Part shown: positions 1 through 7,200 of the stretch, piece after piece | Layout: each line of letters opens with the position of its first letter | Position numbering within the stretch: the stretch's first letter is position 1 | NCBI GenBank assembly: GCA_023266715.1 | Contig: JAHFPK010000123.1 | Location: 1-7,878, forward strand | Reading direction: 5' to 3' | Origin: Hyphomicrobiales bacterium | GTDB taxonomy: Bacteria > Pseudomonadota > Alphaproteobacteria > Rhizobiales > Aestuariivirgaceae | DNA: 7,878 nucleotides | The notes under the pieces: generated by a model | The model's input: the letters and a program-made list of their open reading frames with translations, nothing else | Database searches by the model: none | What the model was told of the DNA's origin: nothing | Program-made: the position numbers and the translations under genes

Positions 1-3000
1 TCGTGAGGCCTGTGACAATTGCAGCCGCAGCCTTGTCTAGAATCTCAACGCCTTGCAGCCGCAGTTTTATCTCATCGCCCTCCACATCGCATTCAACCCG
101 CGCGATAACCGCCTTGCCGGGTTCCAGCAAATCCCGACCCGCTGCCAATGTATCCGAAAAACAAATGGCTTCGTACTGTCCGGTTGGATCGGAAAAACCA
201 ATGAAGGCAAACTTATTGCCGGATTTCGAGCGCCGTTCCTGCCGATGCGTAATCGTGCCCGCAAGCTTCCCAGCACTCGCTCCCTTGGTCAGCGCCTTGT
301 TCTGGAATGAGGCCCAGGTGTCCACGCCAAGCTTTGCCAATGGCTTCATGTAATCATCCAGTGGATGGCCCGAGAGATAAAACCCCACCGCCTCGAACTC
401 ATGGCTGAGCCGTTCCATCGGCAGCCACACATCGCGCATCGGCAGAACCAGCTCTTCCTTCGTTCCCGTTGCCGCCCCAAACAAATCATTCTGCCCCGCA
501 TCGGCCTCAGCACTGGTCCGGCTCGACGTGGCGATAATCGTTTCAACTCCCGCCAGCACCTGCGCCCGGTTGGCGTTGATCTCGTCGAAAGCCCCGGCCT
601 TCGCCATGCTTTCCAGGGCGCGCTTGTTCAGCGTGGAACCATGCACCCGCCGGGCAAAATCCCCAAGCGAGGTAAAGCGGCCGCCTGCCTCGCGCGTTGC
701 GATCAGGTGTTGAATTGCACCCACGCCAACATTTTTCAACGCGGCAAGCGAATAGAAAATAACCCCGTCACGCACGCTGAAATCAATGGCGCTGGCATTG
801 ATCGAGGGCGGCGCAACCTTGATCCCCACCCGCACGGCCTCATCCCGGAACACTTGCAGCTTGTCCGTGTTGCCCATATCAAGGGTCATCGAGGCCGCCA
901 GAAATTCCACCGGGTAATTGGCTTTCAGATAGGCCGTCTGATAGCTGATATAGGCATAAGGGGCCGAGTGGGATTTGTTGAATCCGTACTCGGCGAATTT
1001 TGCGCAGGCCTCAAAAATCTGGATGGCAATATTGCGGTCAACTCCCTGCTCTGTCGCCCCGCTCAAGAACCGCTCCCTTTGGGCATCCATCTCGGACTTT
1101 ATTTTCTTGCCCATTGCGCGGCGCAGAAGGTCGGCCTCGGCCAGCGTATATCCCGCCATGTCCTTGGCGATTTGCTGCACCTGTTCCTGATAGGTGATAA
1201 CGCCAAAAGTTTCCTTGAGGATGGGCTCGAGCTTGGGATGCAAATACTCAATCTGCTCCTTGCCAAGCTTGCGCGCGCAATAGGTCGGAATATTTGCCAT
1301 GGGGCCGGGACGATAAAGTGCAACCAGCGCGATAAGGTCTTCAAACCGGTCCGCCCGCATCTGGCGCACCGCGTCACGCATGCCGGAACTTTCCAATTGG
1401 AACACCCCAACCGTTTCGCCCTGCGCCAGCATGTGGTATGTCGGCCCGTCATCCAGCGGAATTTTTGCAATATCAAAATCAGGCTGGCGCAGATGAATAA
1501 GCTTGAGGGCCTTGTCGATAACCGTAAGTGTTTTCAGTCCCAGAAAGTCGAACTTTACCAGGCCCGCCTTTTCCACATACTTCATGTTGAATTGCGTGGC
1601 CGGAAGGCTCGAGCGTGGATCGCGGTAAAGCGGCACCAGTTCTTCCAGCGGCCTGTCACCGATCACCAGGCCCGCCGCATGGGTTGAGGCATGGCGGTAA
1701 AGGCCCTCAAGTTTCAGGCCAATATCCAGCATGCGCCGCACCGTGGGGTCGCGGTCGCGCTCTTCCTGAATGCGGGGTTCGCCGTCGATGGCCTGCTTCA
1801 AGCCAATCGGGTTTGTCGGATTCACCGGTATCAGTTTTGAAATCCGGTCCACCTGCATGTACGGCATTTGCAACACCCGGCCCACATCCCGGCACACGGC
1901 GCGCGCCTGCAGCTTTCCAAAGGTGATGATCTGCGCCACATGGTCCCTGCCATAGCGCTGCTGCACATAGTCAATCACCTCGTCGCGGCGGTCCTGGCAG
2001 AAATCGATATCGAAGTCGGGCATGGACACGCGGTCCGGATTGAGAAAACGTTCAAACAAAAGCTGGAAACGCAGGGGATCAAGATCGGTGATAGTAAGTG
2101 CATAGGCCACCAGCGAACCAGCACCCGAGCCGCGCCCCGGCCCCACCGGAATGCCTTGTGCCTTGGCCCACTTGATGAAGTCAGCAACGATCAGGAAATA
2201 GCCGGGATATCGCATCTTGATGATAACCCCGAGCTCAAAATCCAGGCGCTCTTGATAGACCTCTAGTGAATAACCGTCGGCCATGCCCACGGTGGCAAGC
2301 CGGTGCGCCAGGCCTTCCTTGGCTTGCCGGCGCAATTCCTCCGCCTCATCGCCGGCACTGAAGCGCGGCAGGATCGGCGCATGTCCTTTGACGATATAGG
2401 CACAGCGCCGGGCAATCTCGATGGTGTTTTCAATGGCCTCAGGGATATCGGCAAACAGCGCCGCCATTTCCTGTTGCGATTTGAAATAATGTTCCGGCGT
2501 CACCCGCCTGCGGTCATCGGACGAAACCACCTGGCCTTCCGCAATGCAAATCAACGCATCATGGGCCGCATAGTCATCCGGCTTGGCAAAATAAACCTGA
2601 TTGGTGGCAACCAGCGGCACATCCAGTTCATAGGCCAGTTCAATGAGACCGGGTTCGTTCGCACGCTCCGCATCGGTGCCATGGCGCTGCAGTTCAATAT
2701 AGAACCGGTCGCCCAACAGCGCCTTGAGGCGCTCCACCAAATGCCTGGCGAGCGAACTCTGCCCCTGCACGAGAGCCTCGTCGACAGGCCCATCGGGTCC
2801 GCCGGAGAGACAAATGAGGCCTTCGCTCAGCGGCGCAAACATCTCCCACGTGACATGGGGCACTTCGCTTTCAGGTGTCTGCAAATAGGCCCGGCTCGAA
2901 AGCTTCATCAGGTTGCGGTAACCCGTTTCATCCTTGGCCAGAAGAACAAGCGGCGGCAGCTTTTTGGGGTGCGGTTGGGTTCGCGCTGTCGCGTCGGCAG

Positions 3001-3244
3001 CAGCCACGTGGAGTTCTACCCGGAGCGAACAGCCGATAATGGGTTGAATGCCCTTGTCAGCCAGAGCTTCCGAAAATTCCAGCGCCCCGAAGAGATTGCC
3101 CGAGTCGGTAATGGCCAAGGCAGGCATGCCCGCTTCCTTGGCCAGCACTGCCATCTGCTTGATGTGCAGTGCCCCCTCGGCAAGCGAATAGGCCGAATGG
3201 GCCCGCAAATGAATAAAAGTGAGATGCTTTGAATCAGTGGCCAT
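1..3244 (-). CDS. dnaE: DNA polymerase III alpha subunit, C-terminus beyond window
   Basis: Catalytic subunit of the replicative DNA polymerase (C family), cytoplasmic, working with the epsilon exonuclease and beta clamp. About 1081 codons are visible without interruption; E. coli DnaE has 1160 residues, so roughly the last 80-90 (tau-binding end) lie off the left edge. Seen in order: PHP domain (about 10-280); palm with PDFDIDF, where D410 and D412 match E. coli D401 and D403; third catalytic Asp D566 in VKFDFLG (E. coli D555); GFNKSHS at 754-760; helix-hairpin-helix region around 840-890; beta-clamp motif QNDLF at 918-922; OB fold around 990-1075. The start is firm because an in-frame TAG lies 9 bases upstream of the ATG. 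It begins 39 bases after lolD, so it is probably cotranscribed. The PHP metal-binding motifs are eroded. Confidence 0.97.
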   Translation of the reverse strand, partial: MATDSKHLTFIHLRAHSAYSLAEGALHIKQMAVLAKEAGMPALAITDSGNLFGALEFSEALADKGIQPIIGCSLRVELHVAAADATARTQPHPKKLPPLVLLAKDETGYRNLMKLSSRAYLQTPESEVPHVTWEMFAPLSEGLICLSGGPDGPVDEALVQGQSSLARHLVERLKALLGDRFYIELQRHGTDAERANEPGLIELAYELDVPLVATNQVYFAKPDDYAAHDALICIAEGQVVSSDDRRRVTPEHYFKSQQEMAALFADIPEAIENTIEIARRCAYIVKGHAPILPRFSAGDEAEELRRQAKEGLAHRLATVGMADGYSLEVYQERLDFELGVIIKMRYPGYFLIVADFIKWAKAQGIPVGPGRGSGAGSLVAYALTITDLDPLRFQLLFERFLNPDRVSMPDFDIDFCQDRRDEVIDYVQQRYGRDHVAQIITFGKLQARAVCRDVGRVLQMPYMQVDRISKLIPVNPTNPIGLKQAIDGEPRIQEERDRDPTVRRMLDIGLKLEGLYRHASTHAAGLVIGDRPLEELVPLYRDPRSSLPATQFNMKYVEKAGLVKFDFLGLKTLTVIDKALKLIHLRQPDFDIAKIPLDDGPTYHMLAQGETVGVFQLESSGMRDAVRQMRADRFEDLIALVALYRPGPMANIPTYCARKLGKEQIEYLHPKLEPILKETFGVITYQEQVQQIAKDMAGYTLAEADLLRRAMGKKIKSEMDAQRERFLSGATEQGVDRNIAIQIFEACAKFAEYGFNKSHSAPYAYISYQTAYLKANYPVEFLAASMTLDMGNTDKLQVFRDEAVRVGIKVAPPSINASAIDFSVRDGVIFYSLAALKNVGVGAIQHLIATREAGGRFTSLGDFARRVHGSTLNKRALESMAKAGAFDEINANRAQVLAGVETIIATSSRTSAEADAGQNDLFGAATGTKEELVLPMRDVWLPMERLSHEFEAVGFYLSGHPLDDYMKPLAKLGVDTWASFQNKALTKGASAGKLAGTITHRQERRSKSGNKFAFIGFSDPTGQYEAICFSDTLAAGRDLLEPGKAVIARVECDVEGDEIKLRLQGVEILDKAAAAIVTGLT

Positions 3245-3250
3245 GGGCCA

Positions 3251-3260
3251 AGTCTAGACT
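3251..3260. other. Perfect 10-bp palindrome before dnaE
   Basis: AGTCTAGACT is a perfect palindrome in the 39-base gap between lolD and dnaE, centred about 11 bases upstream of the dnaE start. It contains the CTAG tetramer, which is scarce in many bacterial genomes, and also supplies the in-frame TAG that fixes the dnaE start. No convincing Shine-Dalgarno sequence is visible in this gap. Whether the palindrome is an operator, a weak RNA hairpin near the ribosome site, or chance cannot be decided here. Confidence 0.3.
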
Positions 3261-3283
3261 AGATTCGCCAGCCCGGGCAGGGA

Positions 3284-3967
3284 TCAGGCCAGGCCATCCA
3301 CAAGTATGCCGGATTGCAGGCTGACAATCCGGCTCATGCGCTTTGCCAGGGCGATATTATGGGTAGCGATCAGCGCCCCAAGGCCCTCTTCCTTGATCAG
3401 CCGCAGGAATTCCTCATGCACCCGTGCTGACGTATCAGGATCAAGATTGCCGGTGGGTTCATCGGCCAGCAGCAACAGCGGGCGATTCGCAATGGCCCGC
3501 GCAATCGCCACCCGCTGCTGTTCGCCGCCAGACATTTCTGCAGGGCGATGTTGGAAGCGTTCAGCTAGCCCGAGCCTGTCCAAAAGCTCCTTCGCCCGTT
3601 CGGCGGCTGCAGGTTTTGTCACCCCCGCAATCAGCTGCGGCATGATCACATTTTCAAGCGCTGAGAACTCCGGCAGCAAATGATGGAACTGATAGACAAA
3701 ACCAATGCCTATCCGGCGGATGCGGGTGCGTGCCGTATCATCAAGGGCCGTGCAGTTCTGCCCGGAAATGAACACGTCGCCCAAGGTCGGCGCTTCCAGA
3801 AGGCCGGCAATATGGAGCAGCGAGGATTTGCCAGCCCCCGACTGGCCCACCAACGCCACGATTTCGCCGGCATAAACCTCAAGCGCCAGGTCCTTGAAGA
3901 TATCAAGACGCCCTGCCCCTTCCGCATAGGAACGAGCCACATGGCGAAGCTCAAGGGCAGGCGCCAT
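3284..3967 (-). CDS. lolD: Lipoprotein-releasing system ATPase LolD
   Basis: ATP-binding subunit of the inner-membrane Lol complex, which powers extraction of outer-membrane lipoproteins from the inner membrane and their transfer to the periplasmic carrier LolA. The 227-residue product has the full ABC set: Walker A GQSGAGKS at 41-48, Q-loop Q93 within FVYQFHHLLPEFSALENV (the long Q-loop segment typical of LolD), signature SGGEQQR at 146-152, Walker B LLLLADE at 164-170 with catalytic E170, D-loop NLD at 174-176, and switch H203. Length is normal for the family. Its ATG overlaps the permease stop by one base (TAATG on the coding strand), and a GAGG lies 8 bases before the start, so translation is probably coupled to the permease. 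MacB-type ATPases are similar, but the LolC/E partner next door settles the call. Confidence 0.95.
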   Translation of the reverse strand: MAPALELRHVARSYAEGAGRLDIFKDLALEVYAGEIVALVGQSGAGKSSLLHIAGLLEAPTLGDVFISGQNCTALDDTARTRIRRIGIGFVYQFHHLLPEFSALENVIMPQLIAGVTKPAAAERAKELLDRLGLAERFQHRPAEMSGGEQQRVAIARAIANRPLLLLADEPTGNLDPDTSARVHEEFLRLIKEEGLGALIATHNIALAKRMSRIVSLQSGILVDGLA

Positions 3968-5277
3968 TATTCGTACCTCAAGGCTTCAACCGGATCGAGC
4001 TTGGCCGCCCGCCATGAGGGATAAAGCGTTGCGATGAAGGACAGGAACAACGAAATCAGCACAACCCATAAGGTCTGGCTGGCATCTATCACCGCTGGCA
4101 GCTGGGCCAGGTAATAAATTTCCGCATTGAAGGGATCAATGCCGGAAAGCCATTGAATGAATTGCCGGATGCTTTCCACATTGAAGCAAATGAGAATCCC
4201 CAAAATGAGGCCGGCAAAGGTTCCCACCACGCCGATGGCCGCCCCCGTAATCAGGAACACCCGCTGAATCGCGCCGCGCGTCGCCCCCATGGTGCGCAGG
4301 ATGGCAATGTCATGGCCTTTGTCTTTCACCAGCATGATGAGGCCGGAGATGATGTTGAGGGCAGCCACAAGGATAATCATGGTGAGCACCAGAAACATTA
4401 CATTGCGCTCAACCGCGAGCGCATTGAAAAAGGCCTGATTGCGATCCTTCCAGGTTTGCATCCAAAGGTCGGGTCCCGCCGCCGCGCGCAGGGCCGGAAC
4501 GAGGGTGCCAATATTGTCAGGTGAATCCACCATCACTTCCAGGCCGGTAGCACCTTCTTCGGAGACAAAAAATTCCTGGGCATCCGCAAGCGGCAGATAG
4601 GCGATGCTTTCGTCATATTCCGACATGCCAATCTTGAATATGGCAACGACCGTAAAATCCCTGATGCGTGGAGCGGTGCCCATCACCGTGTCAGGACCAT
4701 TGGGCGAGATGATCGTCAGTACACTGCCTAATCCGAGTTGATGTCGCCATGCCAGGCGCTCACCAACGGCAATGCCTTCCGATTTGTCAAAGCCCGCAAA
4801 AGAAGGTTTTGCATCGGGAACCCCAGGCGTTGCGATCGCAGTTAGCAGGTCCTTGTTGTTGATGCTGGAAAGCTTTTCAATATCGGCTTCCGCGATGCCG
4901 CGCACCAACACGCCCGTGCTGCTCTTGAGTGACGAGGCCATGGCCTGCCCTTCAACAAGTGAAATCACCCGCTTGACCCCGTCCACTTTTTCAAGCCGCG
5001 CCTGAACTTCCTTGAAATCCGGAATGGGGGACAAATCCTGATGATAAAAAGTGGCGTGCCCGGAAAATCCGAGAATCTTGTCGAGGAGTTCGGCACGAAA
5101 GCCGTTGAGAACAGCCATAACAACAATCAGCGTTGCAACGCCCAGCATGATCCCCAGGAGCGAAAACAGGGAAATGACCGAAATGAAACTTTCCTTACGC
5201 CGAGCCCGAAGGTAGCGCAACGCCAGCATCCACTCAAAATTGGCAAACGGCTTGGTATCGGGAAGATCATTTTCCAT
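3967..5277 (-). CDS. lolC: Lipoprotein-releasing permease, LolC/LolE family
   Basis: Membrane subunit of the Lol ABC exporter, holding lipoproteins at the outer face of the inner membrane and passing them towards LolA. The 436 residues show the family topology: an amphipathic N-terminus, membrane helix 1 at about 31-57, a large periplasmic domain at about 58-290, then helices at about 292-315, 340-366 and 402-420. The family C-terminal pattern SWRAAKLDPVEALRYE closes the protein. The segment DIAILRTMGATRGAIQRVF (323-341) is the typical FtsX-type cytoplasmic coupling helix between helices 2 and 3. The start overlaps the proS stop by one base (TGATG), with no strong ribosome site, suggesting translational coupling. 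Only one permease is present here, so it may act as a homodimer; LolC versus LolE cannot be separated by sequence alone. Confidence 0.93.
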   Translation of the reverse strand: MENDLPDTKPFANFEWMLALRYLRARRKESFISVISLFSLLGIMLGVATLIVVMAVLNGFRAELLDKILGFSGHATFYHQDLSPIPDFKEVQARLEKVDGVKRVISLVEGQAMASSLKSSTGVLVRGIAEADIEKLSSINNKDLLTAIATPGVPDAKPSFAGFDKSEGIAVGERLAWRHQLGLGSVLTIISPNGPDTVMGTAPRIRDFTVVAIFKIGMSEYDESIAYLPLADAQEFFVSEEGATGLEVMVDSPDNIGTLVPALRAAAGPDLWMQTWKDRNQAFFNALAVERNVMFLVLTMIILVAALNIISGLIMLVKDKGHDIAILRTMGATRGAIQRVFLITGAAIGVVGTFAGLILGILICFNVESIRQFIQWLSGIDPFNAEIYYLAQLPAVIDASQTLWVVLISLFLSFIATLYPSWRAAKLDPVEALRYE

Positions 5278-6602
5278 CAGGATGCAAAGCGCTCAGTGAC
5301 TTGATCAAGCTTCACATTCTCGCGGGCACCTGTCTTGCGATTTTTGACTTCGGCAATGCCCTCTATCAAACCACGGGGGCCAATGATCACCTGCCACGGC
5401 AAGCCAATAAGGTCCATCGCCGCAAACTTGCCGCCGGCGCCGCCTTCCTTGTCGTCATAGAGAACCTCAATGCCTTTAGCCTGAAGCACCTTGTAGATTT
5501 TAAGGCAGGCTTGATCACTGGCAGCATCACCAACCTTGAGATTGATCAGGCCCACATGGAAAGGAGCGACTGATTCCGGCCAAATGATTCCGGCATCGTC
5601 GTGGCTTGCTTCAATGATGCCGCCAACAAGACGCGAAACGCCAATGCCATAGGAGCCCGATTGCACCGCCACCTTCTTGCCATCAGCACCTTGCACTTCG
5701 CATCCCAGCGGCTCGGAATATTTCGTTCCAAAGAAGAAGATGTGACCCACTTCAATGCCGCGACCGGTCATTCGTTTGGCTGCTGGCACGCGGCGCTCAA
5801 ATTCTGCCGTGTCATGTTTTTCATCGGTGGCAGCATATTTGGAAGTAAAACTCTCCACCAGCTTGGCAACGGCACCCACATCGTCATAGTCAACGTCAAC
5901 CTTTTTCCAGTCCATCTCATGGAAATCACCGTCGAAAAAAACGCCGCTTTCGCCCGTATCTGCCAGAACCAAAAACTCGTGGCTATCTGAGCCGCCGATG
6001 GGTCCTGTCTCAGCCCGCATGGGAACAGCCTTGAGGCCCATGCGCGCAAAGGTGCGAAGATAGCTTACGAACATCTTGTTATAGGAGTGCTGGCCCGCCT
6101 CCCGGCTCACATCGAATGAATAGGCATCTTTCATCAGGAACTCGCGGCCCCGCATCACTCCAAAGCGTGGCCGCACTTCGTCGCGAAATTTCCATTGAAT
6201 GTGATAGAGATTGCGCGGCAAGTCCTTGTAGCTTTGCACACCTTGGCGAAAGATGTCGGTAATCATTTCCTCATTCGTCGGGCCATAGAGCATTTCCCGG
6301 TCATGGCGGTCCTTGATGCGCAGCATTTCCTTGCCATAGACATCATAGCGGCCCGATTTTTTCCACAGCTCGGCCGGCTGGATGGTCGGCATCAGGACCT
6401 CAAGAGCCCCTGCCCGGTTCTGCTCTTCCCGCACGATCTGTTCAATCTTCTTGAGAACCCGAAAGCCGGTCGGCAACCAGGAGTAGTTGCCCGCCGCTTC
6501 CTGTCTGATCATGCCTGCCCGCAGCATGAGCTTGTGCGATACGATTTCTGCTTCCTTCGGGTCATCTCTCAGAATGGGCATGAAATATTGCGAAAGACGC
6601 AT
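5277..6602 (-). CDS. proS: Prolyl-tRNA synthetase, short type without INS domain
   Basis: Class II aminoacyl-tRNA synthetase that activates proline and attaches it to tRNA-Pro in the cytoplasm. With the start at 6602 it has 441 residues. Visible are the motif 1 region (about 26-53), GPTNEE at 107-112, motif 2 from FRDE at 139 to YSFD at 164, the GGSDSHEF segment at 203-210, motif 3 GSYGIGVSR at 316-324, and the anticodon-binding domain from about 345. Only some 75 residues separate GGSDSHEF from the RGIEVGHIF segment, whereas the E. coli type carries an editing insert of about 180 residues there. The frame stays open to an ATG at 6740, but the family N-terminus MRLSQYF begins at 6602 behind a good ribosome site, so the longer start is rejected. 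It is the first gene of the coupled proS–lolC–lolD run. Confidence 0.97.
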   Translation of the reverse strand: MRLSQYFMPILRDDPKEAEIVSHKLMLRAGMIRQEAAGNYSWLPTGFRVLKKIEQIVREEQNRAGALEVLMPTIQPAELWKKSGRYDVYGKEMLRIKDRHDREMLYGPTNEEMITDIFRQGVQSYKDLPRNLYHIQWKFRDEVRPRFGVMRGREFLMKDAYSFDVSREAGQHSYNKMFVSYLRTFARMGLKAVPMRAETGPIGGSDSHEFLVLADTGESGVFFDGDFHEMDWKKVDVDYDDVGAVAKLVESFTSKYAATDEKHDTAEFERRVPAAKRMTGRGIEVGHIFFFGTKYSEPLGCEVQGADGKKVAVQSGSYGIGVSRLVGGIIEASHDDAGIIWPESVAPFHVGLINLKVGDAASDQACLKIYKVLQAKGIEVLYDDKEGGAGGKFAAMDLIGLPWQVIIGPRGLIEGIAEVKNRKTGARENVKLDQVTERFAS

Positions 6603-6607
6603 GAGAA

Positions 6608-6612
6608 TCCTC
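6608..6612 (-). promoter_or_regulatory. Ribosome binding site that fixes the proS start
   Basis: GAGGA on the minus strand lies 5 bases before the ATG at 6602. It supports the short start over the in-frame ATG at 6740, which would add 46 residues with no resemblance to the family N-terminus. Confidence 0.7.
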
Positions 6613-6651
6613 GTATAGCCTGTGTTGCGCCCTTTTAAGGGAAACAAACGG

Positions 6652-6680
6652 GAACACAAGTCGGGCTCTTTAAAAGTCAA
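6652..6680 (-). promoter_or_regulatory. Possible proS promoter, weak -10
   Basis: On the minus strand CTTGAC/TTGACT (-35 hexamer at 6680-6675) matches the alphaproteobacterial -35 well. At 16-17 bases spacing the -10 candidates are TGTGTT or GTGTTC, which are poor. The position fits proS with a leader of about 40 bases. CTATAC at 6618-6613 resembles a -10 but sits too close to the ribosome site. This is the best candidate seen and not a firm call. Confidence 0.3.
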
Positions 6681-6699
6681 GACACAAATCCGTAATATT

Positions 6700-6707
6700 T
6701 CACGTGA
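6700..6707. promoter_or_regulatory. Palindrome TCACGTGA in the divergent control region
   Basis: A perfect 8-base palindrome sits between proS (leftward) and the putative rightward RNA. It overlaps the proposed -35 of that RNA (GTGACA, 6704-6709) and lies about 20 bases upstream of the proposed proS -35. Its place suggests an operator for one or both transcripts. No regulator can be named from the sequence. Confidence 0.3.
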
Positions 6708-6731
6708 CACGGCCAATCTTTGTGCTAGCTT
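6704..6731 (+). promoter_or_regulatory. Candidate promoter for the plus-strand RNA
   Basis: GTGACA at 6704-6709 (one mismatch to TTGACA), a 16-base spacer and TAGCTT at 6726-6731, preceded by TG at 6723-6724 in the extended -10 position. The predicted transcription start is about 6737-6738. This would give an RNA of roughly 178 nt ending at the terminator T-run. The -10 itself is a moderate match, so the call rests partly on the need for a plus-strand start somewhere in 6603-6888. Confidence 0.4.
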
Positions 6732-6737
6732 CGCCGA

Positions 6738-6915
6738 CAATTAAGAAAAGACCGAAGGTGTTTACTCCTAAAGTGGACCCAGGTCTGGGGAGGATGCTTC
6801 CGGGCGCGCATACGGGAAACCGTAAGACAGCTGCCCCGTTGATCTCTAGGGATCGACAAGAAAATGGAAGGTCGACTGACTTGAAAAGGGCGAAGTGAAA
6901 GCTTCGCCTTTTTTT
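6738..6915 (+). ncRNA. Putative structured small RNA, family not recognised
   Basis: A plus-strand transcript is inferred because a strong terminator with a T-run facing right ends a region that has no plus-strand gene before it; proS diverges to the left. Within the stretch several local hairpins can be drawn: CCCA/TGGG around a GGTC loop at 6778-6789; TACGG/CCGTA closed by a GAAA tetraloop at 6811-6824, perhaps inside a CGGG/CCCG stem (6801-6804 with 6835-6838); GTTGATC/GATCGAC with a 6-base loop at 6838-6857; then the terminator stem. An A-rich linker (6858-6866) separates the last two. I do not recognise 6S, SRP RNA, tmRNA, RNase P RNA or a known riboswitch. The 5' end is an estimate from the candidate promoter. 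Alternatives are a short basic peptide gene or structure in a proS leader read from the minus strand. Confidence 0.5.
6889..6915 (+). terminator. Rho-independent terminator, possibly bidirectional
   Basis: GGCGAAG (6889-6895) pairs perfectly with CTTCGCC (6902-6908) around TGAAAG, followed by seven T on the plus strand. On the minus strand the same stem is followed only by CTTTTC, so it may also stop mce–DUF1467 transcription, whose last stop codon lies 7 bases from the T-run, but less efficiently. The asymmetry indicates a primary role in ending a plus-strand transcript. Confidence 0.88.
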
Positions 6916-6921
6916 ATTGCC

Positions 6922-7200
6922 TCAATTTGGGTTGGGCATCGTACTGTAAAATGGCAGGCTGTCGAGGTTTAGCCAGCCCCGTGTGAAAGCCAGATAAAAA
7001 ACCGCGAATACTGCTGTTGCAAGGATCGTTGTGATAACGGCTTTCTGGACCAAGTGTGGGTTTATTGGTGCCCCTGGCTCGTTGCCCTCCTCTATGGTTT
7101 CGCCTGTTTCATGGGCGTTGCGAATGCCAAACGGTAACACCAGAAATAGCACCAGCCACCAGATGATGAAATAAATGGCAATGGCGCTGGCAAGGGTCAT
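6922..7200 (-). CDS. Small two-helix membrane protein, DUF1467 family
   Basis: A 92-residue inner-membrane protein of unknown function. Two hydrophobic helices are visible, at about 3-26 (containing YFIIWWLVLFLVLPFGI) and about 53-74 (AVITTILATAVFAVFYLAF), joined by an acidic loop ending in NPHLVQKA. The WW...LF.VLPFG pattern and the place between mce and proS match the alphaproteobacterial DUF1467 family as I know it. The start at 7200 overlaps the mce stop (ATGA), giving translational coupling; an in-frame ATG at 7230 would add ten residues inside mce and is less likely. The gene ends just before the terminator at 6889-6915. No enzymatic residues are apparent; a function linked to its neighbours is only suggested by position. 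Confidence 0.85.
   Translation of the reverse strand: MTLASAIAIYFIIWWLVLFLVLPFGIRNAHETGETIEEGNEPGAPINPHLVQKAVITTILATAVFAVFYLAFTRGWLNLDSLPFYSTMPNPN

Noticed and set aside
365..1687. 440-codon open frame on the plus strand opposite dnaE
   Set aside because: It is fully antisense to an intact dnaE frame that carries the catalytic motifs. Its product is rich in His, Arg and Gln with no recognisable domain, as expected of an antisense shadow in biased coding DNA.
2303..3232. 309-codon open frame on the plus strand opposite the dnaE N-terminus
   Set aside because: Same reasoning: antisense to the PHP and early palm region, low-complexity basic product, no ribosome site or family resemblance.
6603..6740. 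46-residue N-terminal extension of proS
   Set aside because: The family N-terminus starts at 6602 behind GAGGA; the extension has no similarity to it and covers the likely promoter.
6738..6915. Assignment of the small RNA to 6S, SRP, tmRNA or RNase P RNA
   Set aside because: The conserved SRP core (GGTCAGG...GGAAGCAGCC), tRNA-like tmRNA ends and the long closing stem of 6S are not visible; no end-to-end pairing could be drawn.
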